Below are positions 48,280 to 58,529 of a stretch of 64,000 nt of DNA, piece by piece. This DNA is from Aureococcus anophagefferens (Eukaryota > Sar > Pelagophyceae > Pelagomonadales > Pelagomonadaceae), in contig NW_008705564.1 in NCBI RefSeq assembly GCF_000186865.1, forward strand, positions 840,793 through 904,792, in the 5' to 3' direction. Both the position numbers and the translations under genes were made by a program. The notes beneath the pieces were generated by a model. The model did no database searches and was not told the DNA's origin. It worked only from the letters and a program-made list of their open reading frames with translations. Each line of letters starts with the position of its first letter. The stretch's first letter is position 1.

Positions 48280-50556
48280 CTAAGACGCGGCCTTGGCCGA
48301 GAGCTGCTTGCGGACGAGGTCCGCGTACTCCGAACACTCCTGAAGGAGCGCGTCGTGCGCGCCGGCCCGGAGCACGACGCCGTTCGCGACGAGCGCGATG
48401 ACGTCGGAGTGGACGATGGTCGACAGGCGGTGGGCCACGGTGAGGGACGTGCGCCCGACGCAGAGCTCGTCGATGGCCGCCTGGACGACGGCCTCGGACT
48501 CCGCGTCCAGGGCCGACGTCGCCTCGTCGAACAACAAGATCCGCGGCTTCGCGAGGAGCGCGCGCGCGATGCAGACGCGCTGCGTCTGGCCGCCCGAGAG
48601 CCGGACGCCGCGCTCGCCGACGAGCGAGTCGTAGCCGTCCGGGAACGCTTGCGTGAAAACGTGCGCGTTCGCGGCCTTGGCGGCCGCGACGACGGCGTCC
48701 ATGTCCGGCCTCGGCGCGCCCCGGACGAGCGCCGAGTAGGCGACGTTGTCCGCGATGGACCCGGAGAAGAGCGCGGGCACCTGGGCGACCAGGGCGAGCT
48801 TCACGCGGAGCTCCGCGGGCTCGAAGTCGGCCACGTCGACGCCGTCGAAGCGCACCGAGCCGCCGGACACGTCGTAGAACCGCGCCAGCAAATGCAACAG
48901 CGTCGTCTTCCCGCCCCCCGACGCGCCCACGAAGGCCGCGCGCGTCCGCGCGGGCACGACGAGCGACGCGCCGCGGAGCACCTCGACGCCGGGCCGCGCC
49001 GCGTACGCGAAGACGACGTCCCGGAACTCGCAGGACGCCGCGTCGTCGCTCGCGAGCGCCGCGGCGACGGCCCGCGTCGGCGAAGCGCCCGTGCGGTTCG
49101 GGATGCCCGACGGGTGGTCGATGATGGCGAAGACCTCGACGGACGCGCCCAAGGCCTCCATGACGCCCGCGCCCGTCTGCGCGAGCACGCTCAGCGACGT
49201 CGTGATGGCCAGCAGCAGCATCACAAAAGCGACGAGCTCGCCCGTCGTCATATCGCCGCGAATGACGAGGAGGCCGCCGTAGTACCAGACGCCCAGCACC
49301 GACGCGTAGCCGAACGCCGCCGTCATCGTGATGAAGAGCGCCTGGACCGCGGCCTGCTCGAGGCCCACGCCGAGCGCCGCGGGCTTCTCGGCGCCGCCGC
49401 GCGCGTCCGGGTCGCCCACGGCGCGGCGGTAGCGCGCCACCTCGTAGTCCTCGGCGCCGAAGGACCGGACGACTCTCAAATTCGAGAGCACCTCCTGCGC
49501 GACGGCGCCCGCGTCCGCGAGCGCGGCCTGGTACCGCGTCGCGAGCCTCTTGATCACGGACACGCAGACCATGGTCACCATGGTCATGAAGGGCACGACG
49601 GACAGCGCGACGAGCGTGAGGCGCCAGGACGTGAGGAAGAGCAGGCCGAGGCTCACGACCGCCGACAAGGCGGACCGGAGCGCGAGCGACACGGTCTCCG
49701 TCGCCGCGGCCTGGAGCTTCGTCGTGTCGCTCGAGAGCCGGTTCAACAGGTCGCCGACGCGGCGGTCGTCGAACCAGGCGACGTCCTGCGCGAGCATGGC
49801 CCCGAACAGCTTCCCCCGGAGCCGCGCGACGACCTTCTGGCCCGACGCGTTGAAGACGTACGACCGCGCGGCCGTGAACACGAGCGACGCGGCGACGATG
49901 CCGCCGAGCTCGACGCAGGCCGCCGTGAAGCGCTTCTGGCGCGCCGCGTGGGGCGCGTCGGACCCGACGGCGTCGACCATGCGCCCGAAGAGCACGGGGA
50001 GCAGCGCTTGCGCCAAAACGGCGAGGAGCAGCGCGACCGTCGCGCCGCCCATCGCGGGCCACTCGGGCCGCGACAGCGCGAGCACGCGCGAGAAGCCCGC
50101 GGCGCGCTCCTTCGGCGCGTCTTCTTCGCCGCCGAGGAGCGCCGTCTCGAGGTCGCCGCGCTTCGTCCGCGTCCGCAGGTTCCGCGCCGCGGCGAGCGCC
50201 GCGGCCTCGGCGACTCCAAAACTCCAGCCGACGGCCGCGGCGGCGACGACGACCGCCGGCGCGGCGCGGAAGCTCGGGCGGCAGGCGAGCACGGCGACGA
50301 CGGCGACCGTCGCGGCCGTCACGGCCGCCGCGCCCGGCGCCTCGCGGCGCGCGCGCGCGGCGGCGGCGGCGGCGGCGACGCGCGCGCACGCGAAGAGGAC
50401 GACGACGTCCGGGTTCGACGACGTGGCGGGGTTCGCGAGGGCGAAGGCGTGCGCCGCGAACCAGAGCACGGCGGAGACGACGGCGTCGGCGCCGACGAGG
50501 CCGGCGAGGAGCGCGCGCATCGGCGCGATTGGTGGGGGCTCTACCGACGACTCCAT
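48280..50556 (-). CDS. ABCB-type half transporter (TAP/MDR-like)
   Basis: A 758-residue protein starting at MESSVEPPPIAPMRALLAG (a second ATG lies 12 codons later). About four hydrophobic segments precede the exporter domain (about residues 165-460), which has six transmembrane helices and the coupling-type loop RRVGDLLNRLSSDTTKLQ. The nucleotide-binding domain (about 505-745) shows FVGASGGGKTTLLHLL (Walker A), ALVAQVPALFSGSIADNV (Q-loop), VRLSGGQTQRVCIARALL (signature), ILLFDEATSALD (Walker B) and VAHRLSTI (H-loop), all intact. It probably works as a homodimer exporting peptides or lipophilic compounds from an organelle or the plasma membrane. Divergent from the FATP gene. Confidence 0.93.
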   Translation of the reverse strand: MESSVEPPPIAPMRALLAGLVGADAVVSAVLWFAAHAFALANPATSSNPDVVVLFACARVAAAAAAARARREAPGAAAVTAATVAVVAVLACRPSFRAAPAVVVAAAAVGWSFGVAEAAALAAARNLRTRTKRGDLETALLGGEEDAPKERAAGFSRVLALSRPEWPAMGGATVALLLAVLAQALLPVLFGRMVDAVGSDAPHAARQKRFTAACVELGGIVAASLVFTAARSYVFNASGQKVVARLRGKLFGAMLAQDVAWFDDRRVGDLLNRLSSDTTKLQAAATETVSLALRSALSAVVSLGLLFLTSWRLTLVALSVVPFMTMVTMVCVSVIKRLATRYQAALADAGAVAQEVLSNLRVVRSFGAEDYEVARYRRAVGDPDARGGAEKPAALGVGLEQAAVQALFITMTAAFGYASVLGVWYYGGLLVIRGDMTTGELVAFVMLLLAITTSLSVLAQTGAGVMEALGASVEVFAIIDHPSGIPNRTGASPTRAVAAALASDDAASCEFRDVVFAYAARPGVEVLRGASLVVPARTRAAFVGASGGGKTTLLHLLARFYDVSGGSVRFDGVDVADFEPAELRVKLALVAQVPALFSGSIADNVAYSALVRGAPRPDMDAVVAAAKAANAHVFTQAFPDGYDSLVGERGVRLSGGQTQRVCIARALLAKPRILLFDEATSALDAESEAVVQAAIDELCVGRTSLTVAHRLSTIVHSDVIALVANGVVLRAGAHDALLQECSEYADLVRKQLSAKAAS

Positions 50557-50803
50557 TGCAACGCGGGTCTCTGGGCAGCAAATCAACAGATGACGCGGTC
50601 GATGGGTAGTAAGCTCAACCGATGACGCGGTCGATGGCAGAAAGCGCAGCACCTCGATGTGTTCTCTTCGACGTGGATGATGAGGAGCAGGGGATTTGAA
50701 CTCGGCTCATCGACCTCACTTTCGCCTCAGCCAATCGGCGAGCGCCTTCCAGGGGGCATGGACAGCTAGCCCTTCATCCTAGCTAGCGTCGCATCGTGAG
50801 ACA

Positions 50804-53075
50804 ATGGCCCGCCTGCAGTCCTACCCGCTCCCCGTGCGCGTCTGCCTCGCGGTCCTGGACCTGTGCTGGGCGCTGGCGACGCTCGAGCTGCGGCGCATTT
50901 TCGACCTGCTGCTGCTGCTCGCGCGCGTCAAGCTCCACGGCCGGCGCGTGAGCCGCGCCGGCGCGACGAAGTGGAACGTGCTCGTCGAGTGGCGGCGCGC
51001 CGTCGCCGAGGCGCCGCGGGCCGTGGCCATCGCGCGCGCGGAGGACCGCGCGAGCCCCGCGCGGCTCACGTACGCGGAAGTCGACGCGCTCAGCGACGAG
51101 TTCGCGGAGTGGATAAAGCGAACGGAGCCCGGCGGCGCCGGCGCCGTGGCCCTGCTCATGGGCAACTCCTGCGCGTTCCTCGTCGCCTGGCTCGGCGTCG
51201 CCAAGGCGGGCCGCGCCGCGGCGCTCGTCAACTGCACGTTGCGCGGCGACGCGCTCGCGCACGCGCTCGGCGGCGCGCTGGGCGCCGCGCGCGCGACGCT
51301 CTGCGTCGCCGACGCGGACCTCCTGGACGTCGCCGCGGCCGCGCTGGGCGGCGGCGGCCGCGCGTTTGCGGTTGATGGTATTGGTGGGCCCGCGGTGAAC
51401 GCGACGACGCCGGAGGCCGGCGCGGCCGCCGCGCCGCTGACGGCGCGGCGGCCCCGGAGCGGCGAGGGCCTGGACCGCCTCGACGACGCGCCGCTCCTCG
51501 ACGAAGGCGACGACGCGCCGCCGCCGGAGCCCTGGGCGCGGCGCCTCTGGCGCCGGTGGACCGCGAAAGAAGCGGCGGCGGCGCCGGGCGAGCCCGGCTG
51601 GGACGACGTGCTGGCCTACATCTACACGTCGGGCACGACGGGGCTCCCGAAGGCGGCGCGGATCACGCACGGCCGCGCCTGGTCCGGCGGCACGGTCTGC
51701 GCGTCGCTCTGCCGCCTCGCGCCGGGCGACCGCTTGTACAGCCCGCTGCCGCTGTTCCACGCTACCGCGGGGCTGCTCGGCCTCTGGGGCTGCGTGCGCG
51801 CGCGCGCGGCGCTCGTCGTGCGGCGCAAGTTCTCGGCGCGCCTCTTCGCGTCGGACTGCGCGCGCTGCGGCGCCGCGGGCTGCCTCTACGTCGGCGAGCT
51901 CGCGCGGTTCGTCGTCGACGCCGCGGGCGAGGCGTCGCCGCGGTCCGACGCGGTGGCGCTGCGCTTCGCGTTCGGCAACGGCATGCCGCGCGACGGCACC
52001 TGGCGCGACTTCGAGCGCGTGCTCCACATCGAGCGCGTCATCGAGTTCTACGGGTCGACGGAGGGCAACGTGAACCTCTTCAACAACCTGGGCCGCGTCG
52101 GCGCGGTCGGCATCATGCCGCGCGCGCTCATGCCCGTCTACCCCGTCTTCGTCGCGCGGCTCGCGGAGGTCGGCGACGAGGAGGCGGCGGCGGCGCCCGT
52201 GCTGCGGCGCGACGCCGACGGTCTCTGCGAGTTCTGCGAGCCCGGCGAGGTCGGCGAGCTGCTCGGGCGCGTCGACGCGCGCGACCCGAGCCGGCGCTTC
52301 GACGGCTACGCGGACGCGGCCGCGACGTCCCGCAAGCTCGCGGAGCACGTCAAGCGGCGCGGCGACGTCTACTTCCGCTCCGGCGACCTCGTGTCCTTCG
52401 ACCGCCTGGGCTTCCTCTACTTCGCGGACCGCGCGGGCGAGACGTTCCGCTGGAAGGGCAGGACAAGAGAGCGAAATTCCCAACTTCAAAGGCTCATATC
52501 AAGGCCGTTTTCCGCTCGTTTCGGCTGATTTTTGGACGAGCGATCATCTCTCGGAACGGTCTCGAAGCGTGGATGCTGTTTTTGGAACGCGCGCGCGCGG
52601 AACACTCACGTTGAAGCGACGTTGAATCACCCTTTTGCTGCCCAGGTTCCGCTGGAAGGGCGAGACCTGCTCGACGTGCGAGGTCGCGGCCGCGGTGCTC
52701 AAGGCCGCGCCGGACGTCGTCGCGGAGTGCGCCGTCTACGGCGTCAAGGTGCCGGGCAAGTGCCTGCACCTCGGCCGCTGCGGCTGCGCCGCGGTCGTGC
52801 TACGGGCCGACGCGCCGCGCGACTGGCCCGCGCGGCTCTTCTCCGCGCTCGAAACGGCGGGCCTGCCGCCCGCGGCGCTGCCGGGCTTCCTCCGCCGACG
52901 GGACGCGCTGCCCACGACGGCGACGCACAAGTACGTCACGCGCAAGCTCGCGGCCGACGCCCTCGACGGCGCCGCGGAGGGCGCGCTCTACGTACGCGAC
53001 GCGGGCAACGGCACCTACGCGCCCTTCGACGCGGCCGCGCGCGCGGCGGTGGAGCGCGGCGACTGGCGGCTCTAG
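50804..53075 (+). CDS. FATP-type very-long-chain acyl-CoA synthetase interrupted by an introner
   Basis: Exons 50804-52443 and 52646-53075 encode 689 residues. A short N-terminal hydrophobic helix (VCLAVLDLCWALATL) is typical of membrane-bound FATP/ACSVL enzymes. The AMP-binding motif IYTSGTTGLPKAA lies at about residues 272-284, FYGSTEGNVNLFN at about 415, and the family signature FRWKGET...STCEVAAAVL is rebuilt exactly across the intron. The enzyme activates long or very long fatty acids with ATP and CoA and assists uptake. The linker at about residues 195-260 is unusually long and disordered. The splice join at GE|TFRWKG is strongly supported by family conservation. Confidence 0.93.
52454..52645 (+). 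mobile_element. Introner element IE6 (192-194 bp)
   Basis: Donor-side end AAGGGCAGGACAAGAGAG, acceptor-side end CACCCTTTTGCTGCCCAG. Intron 52444-52645 is GT-AG with the donor in the host duplication GTTCCGCT (52444-52451, 52646-52653). The direct repeat is actually 16 bp (GTTCCGCTGGAAGGGC), because the host sequence AAGGGC resembles the element end, so the left boundary is ambiguous by two bases. Orientation B. Confidence 0.9.
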
Positions 53076-56000
53076 CTAACCCTTACGCTTCTTCTTCGCC
53101 ATGACGGTGGCGAAGTCGGCGACGTCGAAGTCGACGGTGACCTGGTCGCGCGCGGGCTTGCGCTTCTTGCCCTTGGCGGTCGCGTTCGCCGGCGGCTTCG
53201 CCGACGGCTTCGCCGGCGGCCGGTCCGCGGTGACGTCGACGGAGATGGCGGCGCCCTTCTTCGCGGCGCCCTTCTTCGGCGACACGGGCACGTGCTTCTT
53301 CGGCGGCGGCGCGCGCTTCGACGGCGGCGGCGGCCCGCGCTTCGCCGCCAGGGCCTCCGTCCGCTTCGGCGGCGGCGCGTCGGAGCGCTTCGGCGGCGGC
53401 GGCTCCTTCTGCGAGTGGATCTGTCGATATGGCCTCGGCGGCGGCGCGTCGGAGCGCTTCGGCGGCGGCGCGTCGGAGCGCTTCGGCGGCGGCGCGTCGG
53501 CGCGCTTCGGCGGCGGCGCTTCGGAGCGCCTCGGCGGCGGCGGTCGCGGCGACGGCGGGCGGCGGTCGCCGTCGCGCGGCGGCGGCGGGCGGCGGTCGCC
53601 GTCGCGCGGCGCGGCGCCCTCGGGCCGGCGCCGCTGCGCCGGCGCGAGCCGGGAGACGGCGACGGCCTTGGGCCGGCCCTTGAAGGTCCGCCGGCCGAAC
53701 TCGACGTCGTCGCCGTCGGCGACGTTCGCGTCGAGGTCGCTCACGTGGACGAAGACGTCGCTGGAGCCGTCCGCGGGCTTGATGAAGCCGTGGCCCTTGC
53801 GCCGGTCCAAAAAGACGACGGTGCCGCGGCACCGCCCGGAGGCCGCCGCGGGCGCGGGCGCGGGCGCGGCCCGGGGCGCCGCGGGCGCGGGCGCTCGCGC
53901 GGGCGCGGCCCGGGGCGCGGGCGCGGGCGCCCGCGCCGACGGCGCGGGCGCCGGAGCCGCGGGCGCCGGGGCGGCTTTCGGCGGCGCGGGCGCCGGGGCG
54001 GCTTTCGGCGGCGCGGGCGCCGGGGCGGCCTTGGGCGGCGCGGGCGCCGGGGCGGCCTTGGGCGGCGCGGCCCTGGGCGGCGGAGCTTTCGCGGGCTCGT
54101 CGCGGCGGCCGTCGCGGCGGTCATCGCGGCGGTCGGGCGCGCGCGCCGCCGGCGCGGCGCGGTCCGCGGGCCGCGGCGACCGCGACCGCGACGCGGGCGC
54201 CGCGCGCTTCAGGCTCTTGCGGGGCCAGTTGGGGTAGCACGCGCCGTCGCCGGACGCGCGGACGGTGTAGGTGCCGTCCTTGTGGACGCGGGAGATGGTG
54301 CCGACCTGGACGGAGCGGTCCGGGAGCTTGAAGGAGACGGCGTCGCCCGCGGCGAGAACCTGCAAAAGGGGGCGCGTCGGCGCCCGCGCGCGCCAAGCAT
54401 AAACGGCGGTCGCTAACGTCGGGCCGAATCACGGCGTCGCTCCACTTGCCGTCGACGGCGACGCCGTCGAGATCGCGCGCGAAGGACGCGAAGGACGAGC
54501 CGCCGGAGATGTCGCTGAACCGGCTCCGCGCGCCGCCGTGGCAGCGCGCCAACGTTCCCAAGGACGGCCACTTGTCGCCGTGCTGCGCGTGGTGCTCGAG
54601 CAGAGTCCGCTGGCTCACGCCGAGGATCGCGTTGGCGCCGCTCAGCGTCCAGGCCGCCGCGCCGTCCGGCGCGGGCGTCGCGAGCAGCTCGAGGAGCGCG
54701 CACTCGATGACGCGCGGCCGCGTCGCCGCGGTCCGCAGCTCCGCGTCCGAGAGCGCCGCGAGCGCCGCGGCCTCGCGGCCCATGCGCGGCGCCGGCGCGG
54801 GCGCGGGCGCGGGCGGCGGCGCTCGCGGCGCGGGCGCGGGCGCTGGCGGCGGCGCTCGCGGCGCGGGCGCGGGCGCGGGCGCGCGGCCGAAGTTGTGGCC
54901 CTTGGCCGGCCGCGGCGACCGCGACGGCCGCGGCGACCGCCGCGACGACGACGACGACGACCGCGGCCGCTGCGACCGCGGGCTCCGGCGCCGGGGCGAC
55001 GGCGACGAGCTCGCCGACCGCCGCCGCCGGTCCGACGGGCTCCGGGACCGCCGCCGGTCCGACGGGCTCCGGGACCGCCGCCGCGTCCGACGGGCTCCGG
55101 CGCCGGTCCGACGGGCTCCGGGACCGCCGCCGCGGCGAGCTCGGCGATCGCCGCGACGACGCGCTCCGCGACCGCCGCCGCGACGCGCTCCGCGACCGCC
55201 GCCGCGACGCGCTCCGCGACCGGCGCCGCTGCGCGGGCGACGCGCTCCGCGACCGCCGCCGCCGGTCCGAGGGGCTCCGCGACCGGCGCCGCGCGGGCGA
55301 CGCGCTCCGCCGCCGGTCCGAGGGGCTCCGGGACCGGCGCCGCGCGGGCGACGCGCTCCGCCGCCGGTCCGAGGGGCTCCGGGACCGGCGCCGCGCGGGC
55401 GACGCGCTCCGCCGCCGGTCCGAGGGGCTCCGGCGCCGATCCGCGGACCGGGACCGGGACCACGCGCGCCGCTGCGGCTGCCGCCGCGGCGGCGCGGCCG
55501 TCACGGCGGCGTTCGGCGACGCGCCGTCGACGTCGAAGGCCGCGTCGCCCCGGAGGAACTCGTTGAAGGAGAGGCCGCCGGAGAGCTCCGTGAACTGGCC
55601 CTTCTCCATCGCGCGGCGCCGCGCGCCGTGCAGCCGCCGCGTCTCGCCGCGCCAGGCCTTGGGGTCGTTCATCACGCGGAAATAGACGTCCAACAGCTCC
55701 TCGACGGCGGGGAGGCGCTTCGGGTGCGCGTCGAGGCGCCGCCGCACGTCCCCGGGCGACGCGCCGACGCGGCTCTTCAAGGCCGCCACGGTCCACGCGG
55801 CGTCGCCCCTGGGCGGCGGCGCCGCGAGGTACGCGAGGACGGCGTTCGCCAGGCAGCGCCGCACGCCGTTGAGCGTGAGCTCCGTCGTGCCCAGGATCCG
55901 CGCCGCCTCGGCGTCGGCGAGCGCGATCTCGGCCGCGTTCGCGGCGACGGCCGCCGCGCGCGCGTCGTCGCGGATCGCGCGCAGCCGGTCGTCCTCCGCG

Positions 56001-56260
56001 CGCCTCAGCCGCGCGGCCTCGGCGAGCTCGCGCGCGGCCTCGAGGGCGACGGCCTGCTTGTCCTGGAGCGCCGCCTTGAGCGTGCCCATCTCGGCGGCGA
56101 GCGACGCGGCGATGGACGCCGCGTCGATGGCCGGCGCGGCCTCCTCCGCGGGGGCGGCCTCCGGCGGGGGCGCCGGCGCCGCGGACTGGGCGTCGCCCTC
56201 CTCCGCGGCCTCGAAGGGGTCGTAGGCCGCCGCCTCGAAGGGGTCGTAGTCGTCGTCCAT
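53076..56260 (-). CDS. SR-rich, Ala/Pro-rich protein with cold-shock domain
   Basis: The start at MDDDYDPFEAAAYDPFEAAEE (56260). A helical N-terminal region carries a ~110-residue module (ILGTTELTLNGVRRCLANAV ... GGLSFNEFLRGDAAFDVDG, about residues 125-245), repeated later as TAATRPRVIECALLELLATP ... GGSSFASFARDLDGVAVDG. Between them lies a long Arg/Ser repeat region (units like RRRSASPARRRSRSPSD). One extra base at about 55085 breaks the frame inside it, and reading resumes as SR repeats in the next frame. A 58-bp GT-AG intron (54360-54417) leads to a Tudor-like segment (VLAAGDAVSFKLPDRSVQVG), an AlaPro repeat and a cold-shock domain (GHGFIKPADGSSDVFVHVSDL), then PPPKRSDA repeats and a basic end. 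Likely a nuclear RNA-binding/splicing-associated protein. Confidence 0.72.
54945..55445 (-). repeat. Tandem repeats encoding the SR domain
   Basis: Degenerate 15-, 24- and 63-bp units built from CGGCGGCGGTCCCGGAGCCC encode Arg/Ser-rich repeats. Three ~63-bp units near 55260-55440 are almost identical. The unit at about 55085 has one additional G relative to its neighbours, causing the frame break. Confidence 0.8.
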
Positions 56261-56369
56261 CGTCCTTTCCACGACGGCGCGGAGCTAACGCGACGCCGAG
56301 GTCGATGCCGAGCTCCTCGAGCGACTGCAATGTTGAACTCGTTGCACTTCTCAGCCACTGCAAGCAGCG

Positions 56370-58275
56370 ATGCGCGGCCTCTCTAGGCGCGCCGCGCGCA
56401 TCGTCTGGCTGCTGGCCGTAGCCGACGGCTTCATGCAATCAACCTTTAACACACGGTTTGCAAGAATCGGCCCCAAAAACGGCGTCCGGCGCCCACCCAC
56501 GCCGGCACCACGGCTGCGCGCCGCCGAGGGCGCCGCCGAGGTGGTCTCCGGGACGCTGTCGTCCATCTGCATGATCTTCGCGACGTGCGTGGAGCCGGAC
56601 TACCTGCAGCCCTGGAGCCAGTACGCCGAGGAGGACGTCACGGGCAGCGGCTTCGTCGTCACGGACGCGGCGGGCGGTCCGCGGATCCTCACGAACGAGC
56701 ACGTCGTGCGCCACGCGCGCGACGTGCGCGTGCGCCCCCACGGCAGCGCGCGCAAGTTCAAGTGCTCCGTGGCCTACGCGTCGCCGGAGCGGGACCTGGC
56801 GCTGCTCCAGGTCGACGACGACGCGTTTTGGGAGACGACGCTCGCGGCGCCGCTGCCCTTCGCGTCCGACCTCCCCCGCCTCTTCAGCGACGTCACGGTC
56901 GTCGGCTACCCCATGGGCGGCGACAACGTCTGCGTGACGCGGGGCGTCGTGAGCCGCCTGGACGCGATGGCCTACGGGAGCGGCCGCGGCGAGAAATTGG
57001 TCGTCGTCCAGATCGACGCGGCGATCAATAGCGGCAACTCGGGCGGCCCCGCGCTCGACGGCGAGGGCAACGTCGTGGGCGTCGCCTTCAGCGGCTTCGC
57101 GGGCGAGGCGGACAACATCGGCTACGTGATCCCGGCGTGCGTCGCCGAGAACTTTCTGCTCGACGCGGCCGCGGGCGGCGACGGCGAGGTGTGCTCGCTG
57201 GGCCTCGCGGCGCAGCCCGCGGCGAACCCGGCGCTGCGGCGGCGGCTGGGCCTCGTGGACGGCGACGGCGGCGTGCTCATCACGCGCGTCGCGGCCGGGT
57301 CCGCGGCGAAGGGCGCGGTGCGCGTCGGCGACGTGCTGCTGAGCGTCGCGGGCTCCGCGGTCGCCGACGACGGCACCGTGGCGCTCCGGGGCGCGGAGCG
57401 CATCGACGTGAGCCACGCGTTCACGGCGAAGCGCGACGGCGACGTCGTCGACGTCGAAGTGTTGCGCGACGGCGAGCGGGTCAGCTCCGCGGTGCGGCTC
57501 CACCCGCTGCGGCGCCTCGTGCCCTTGCATCCCCGCACGGCGTCGCCGACCTTCGCGATCCTCGGCGGGCTCGTGCTGATGCCGCTCACGACGCAGCTCG
57601 TCGACGCCGTCGCGCACGAGAACGACGTCCACGTCGAGTGCGGCGTCGACGGCGAGGCCTACGGCGACGCCGGCGGCGCGTCCGAGCCAGTGTGCAAATC
57701 AACCAGTGAGCTGGGACGTCCTGACCAAACTTCAAACCTCTCTAGCTCGATCAAATCAAAGTCGATTTGGCTAATTTTTGGACGAATCGATTGCTCTCGT
57801 CGAGTTCTCGAAGCACAGCCGAAGAGCATATGTCGAACTATTCGAATACGCTCACATTGAAGTCGGGTTGAAGATTTGAATTCCACACAGGTCCGAGCTC
57901 GTCGTCTGGGCGTCGACGCTCACGTCCGACGCGAACTACGGCTACGCCCACCTGTCCGCGGCGCTGCCAAGGTTGGTGGCCGTGAACGGCGTCGCGCCGG
58001 TCTCGCTCGCGCACGCGCTCGAGCTCTGCAAGGGGCTCCACCGGTCCGGCGCCGAATTCTACGACCTCAAGTTCGCGGACCCGGGCTCCACGGAGGCGTC
58101 GTCCGTCGTCCTCGACATCGACGACGTCGACGACGGCGACCTCGACCTCATGCTCCGGAACAACCTCCCGGACCTGTGCTCGCTTGACGTCGCGGACGCG
58201 TACTACGACGCGCCGCCCGTGACGCGGAAGCGCGAGCCCAAGAAGCGGCGCGCGGGGAGGCGCAAGCGGCGGTAA
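56370..58275 (+). CDS. Deg/HtrA serine protease (plant Deg9/Deg2-like) with a divergent introner
   Basis: Exons 56370-57679 and 57891-58275 encode 564 residues. The trypsin-like domain has the full triad: His in LTNEHVVRHA (about residue 111), Asp in PERDLALLQVD (about 142) and Ser in NSGNSGGPALDG (about 224). A PDZ domain follows (about 265-375). The second exon continues ELVVWASTLTSDANYGYAHL and LVAVNGVAPVSLAHALELCK, which match the second PDZ-like domain of plant Deg proteases with the usual SQVLANDINIGYE-type block; it ends in a basic stretch that could act as a nuclear signal. The N-terminus (MRGLSRRAARIVWLLAVADG) could be a targeting peptide. The role is ATP-independent protein quality control. 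Confidence 0.9.
57688..57890 (+). mobile_element. Introner element IE7 (203 bp), divergent subfamily
   Basis: Ends CAGTGTGCAAATC and GATTTGAATTCCACACAG, flanked by perfect GTCCGAGC (57680-57687, 57891-57898). Intron 57680-57890 is GT-AG with donor from the duplication. The terminal repeat (CTGTGTGG-type) differs from IE1-IE6 (CTGGGCAGG-type), but the core CTAATTTTTGGACGAATCGA is shared. Closest to IE8. Orientation B. Confidence 0.9.
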
Positions 58276-58529
58276 ACATGCGGTGGTGTAGAGAAGTGTG
58301 TGGGTGCCGATGCAATGTTGCACCGCGACTTTGCAGCAACTTTGTCAGGTTGAACATCTCGCCTCGGCGCGCGCCAGCGAGCTTCACTTTATCGAGTTTA
58401 TACAGAGACATCGCGTTGCCGCGCGTCGGCCACCTGCAAGCCGCCCGCCGGCCTGGGGAAAAAGAGACGCCTCTCCGTTCCCGCGAAACCGCGCCGAAGC
58501 GCCGAAGCGTTCAAAGCTCGGAGAGCGCC

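Noticed and set aside
50686..50735. Second tRNA-like sequence (GTTCAAATCC on the minus strand)
   Set aside because: The stem does not pair and the cloverleaf cannot be completed.
53076..54365. Cold-shock-domain region as a separate gene starting at a TTG near 54365
   Set aside because: There is no ATG. The sequence before it is a good acceptor (CCCCTTTTGCAG), and a 58-bp GT-AG intron joins it in frame to the upstream SR-rich gene.
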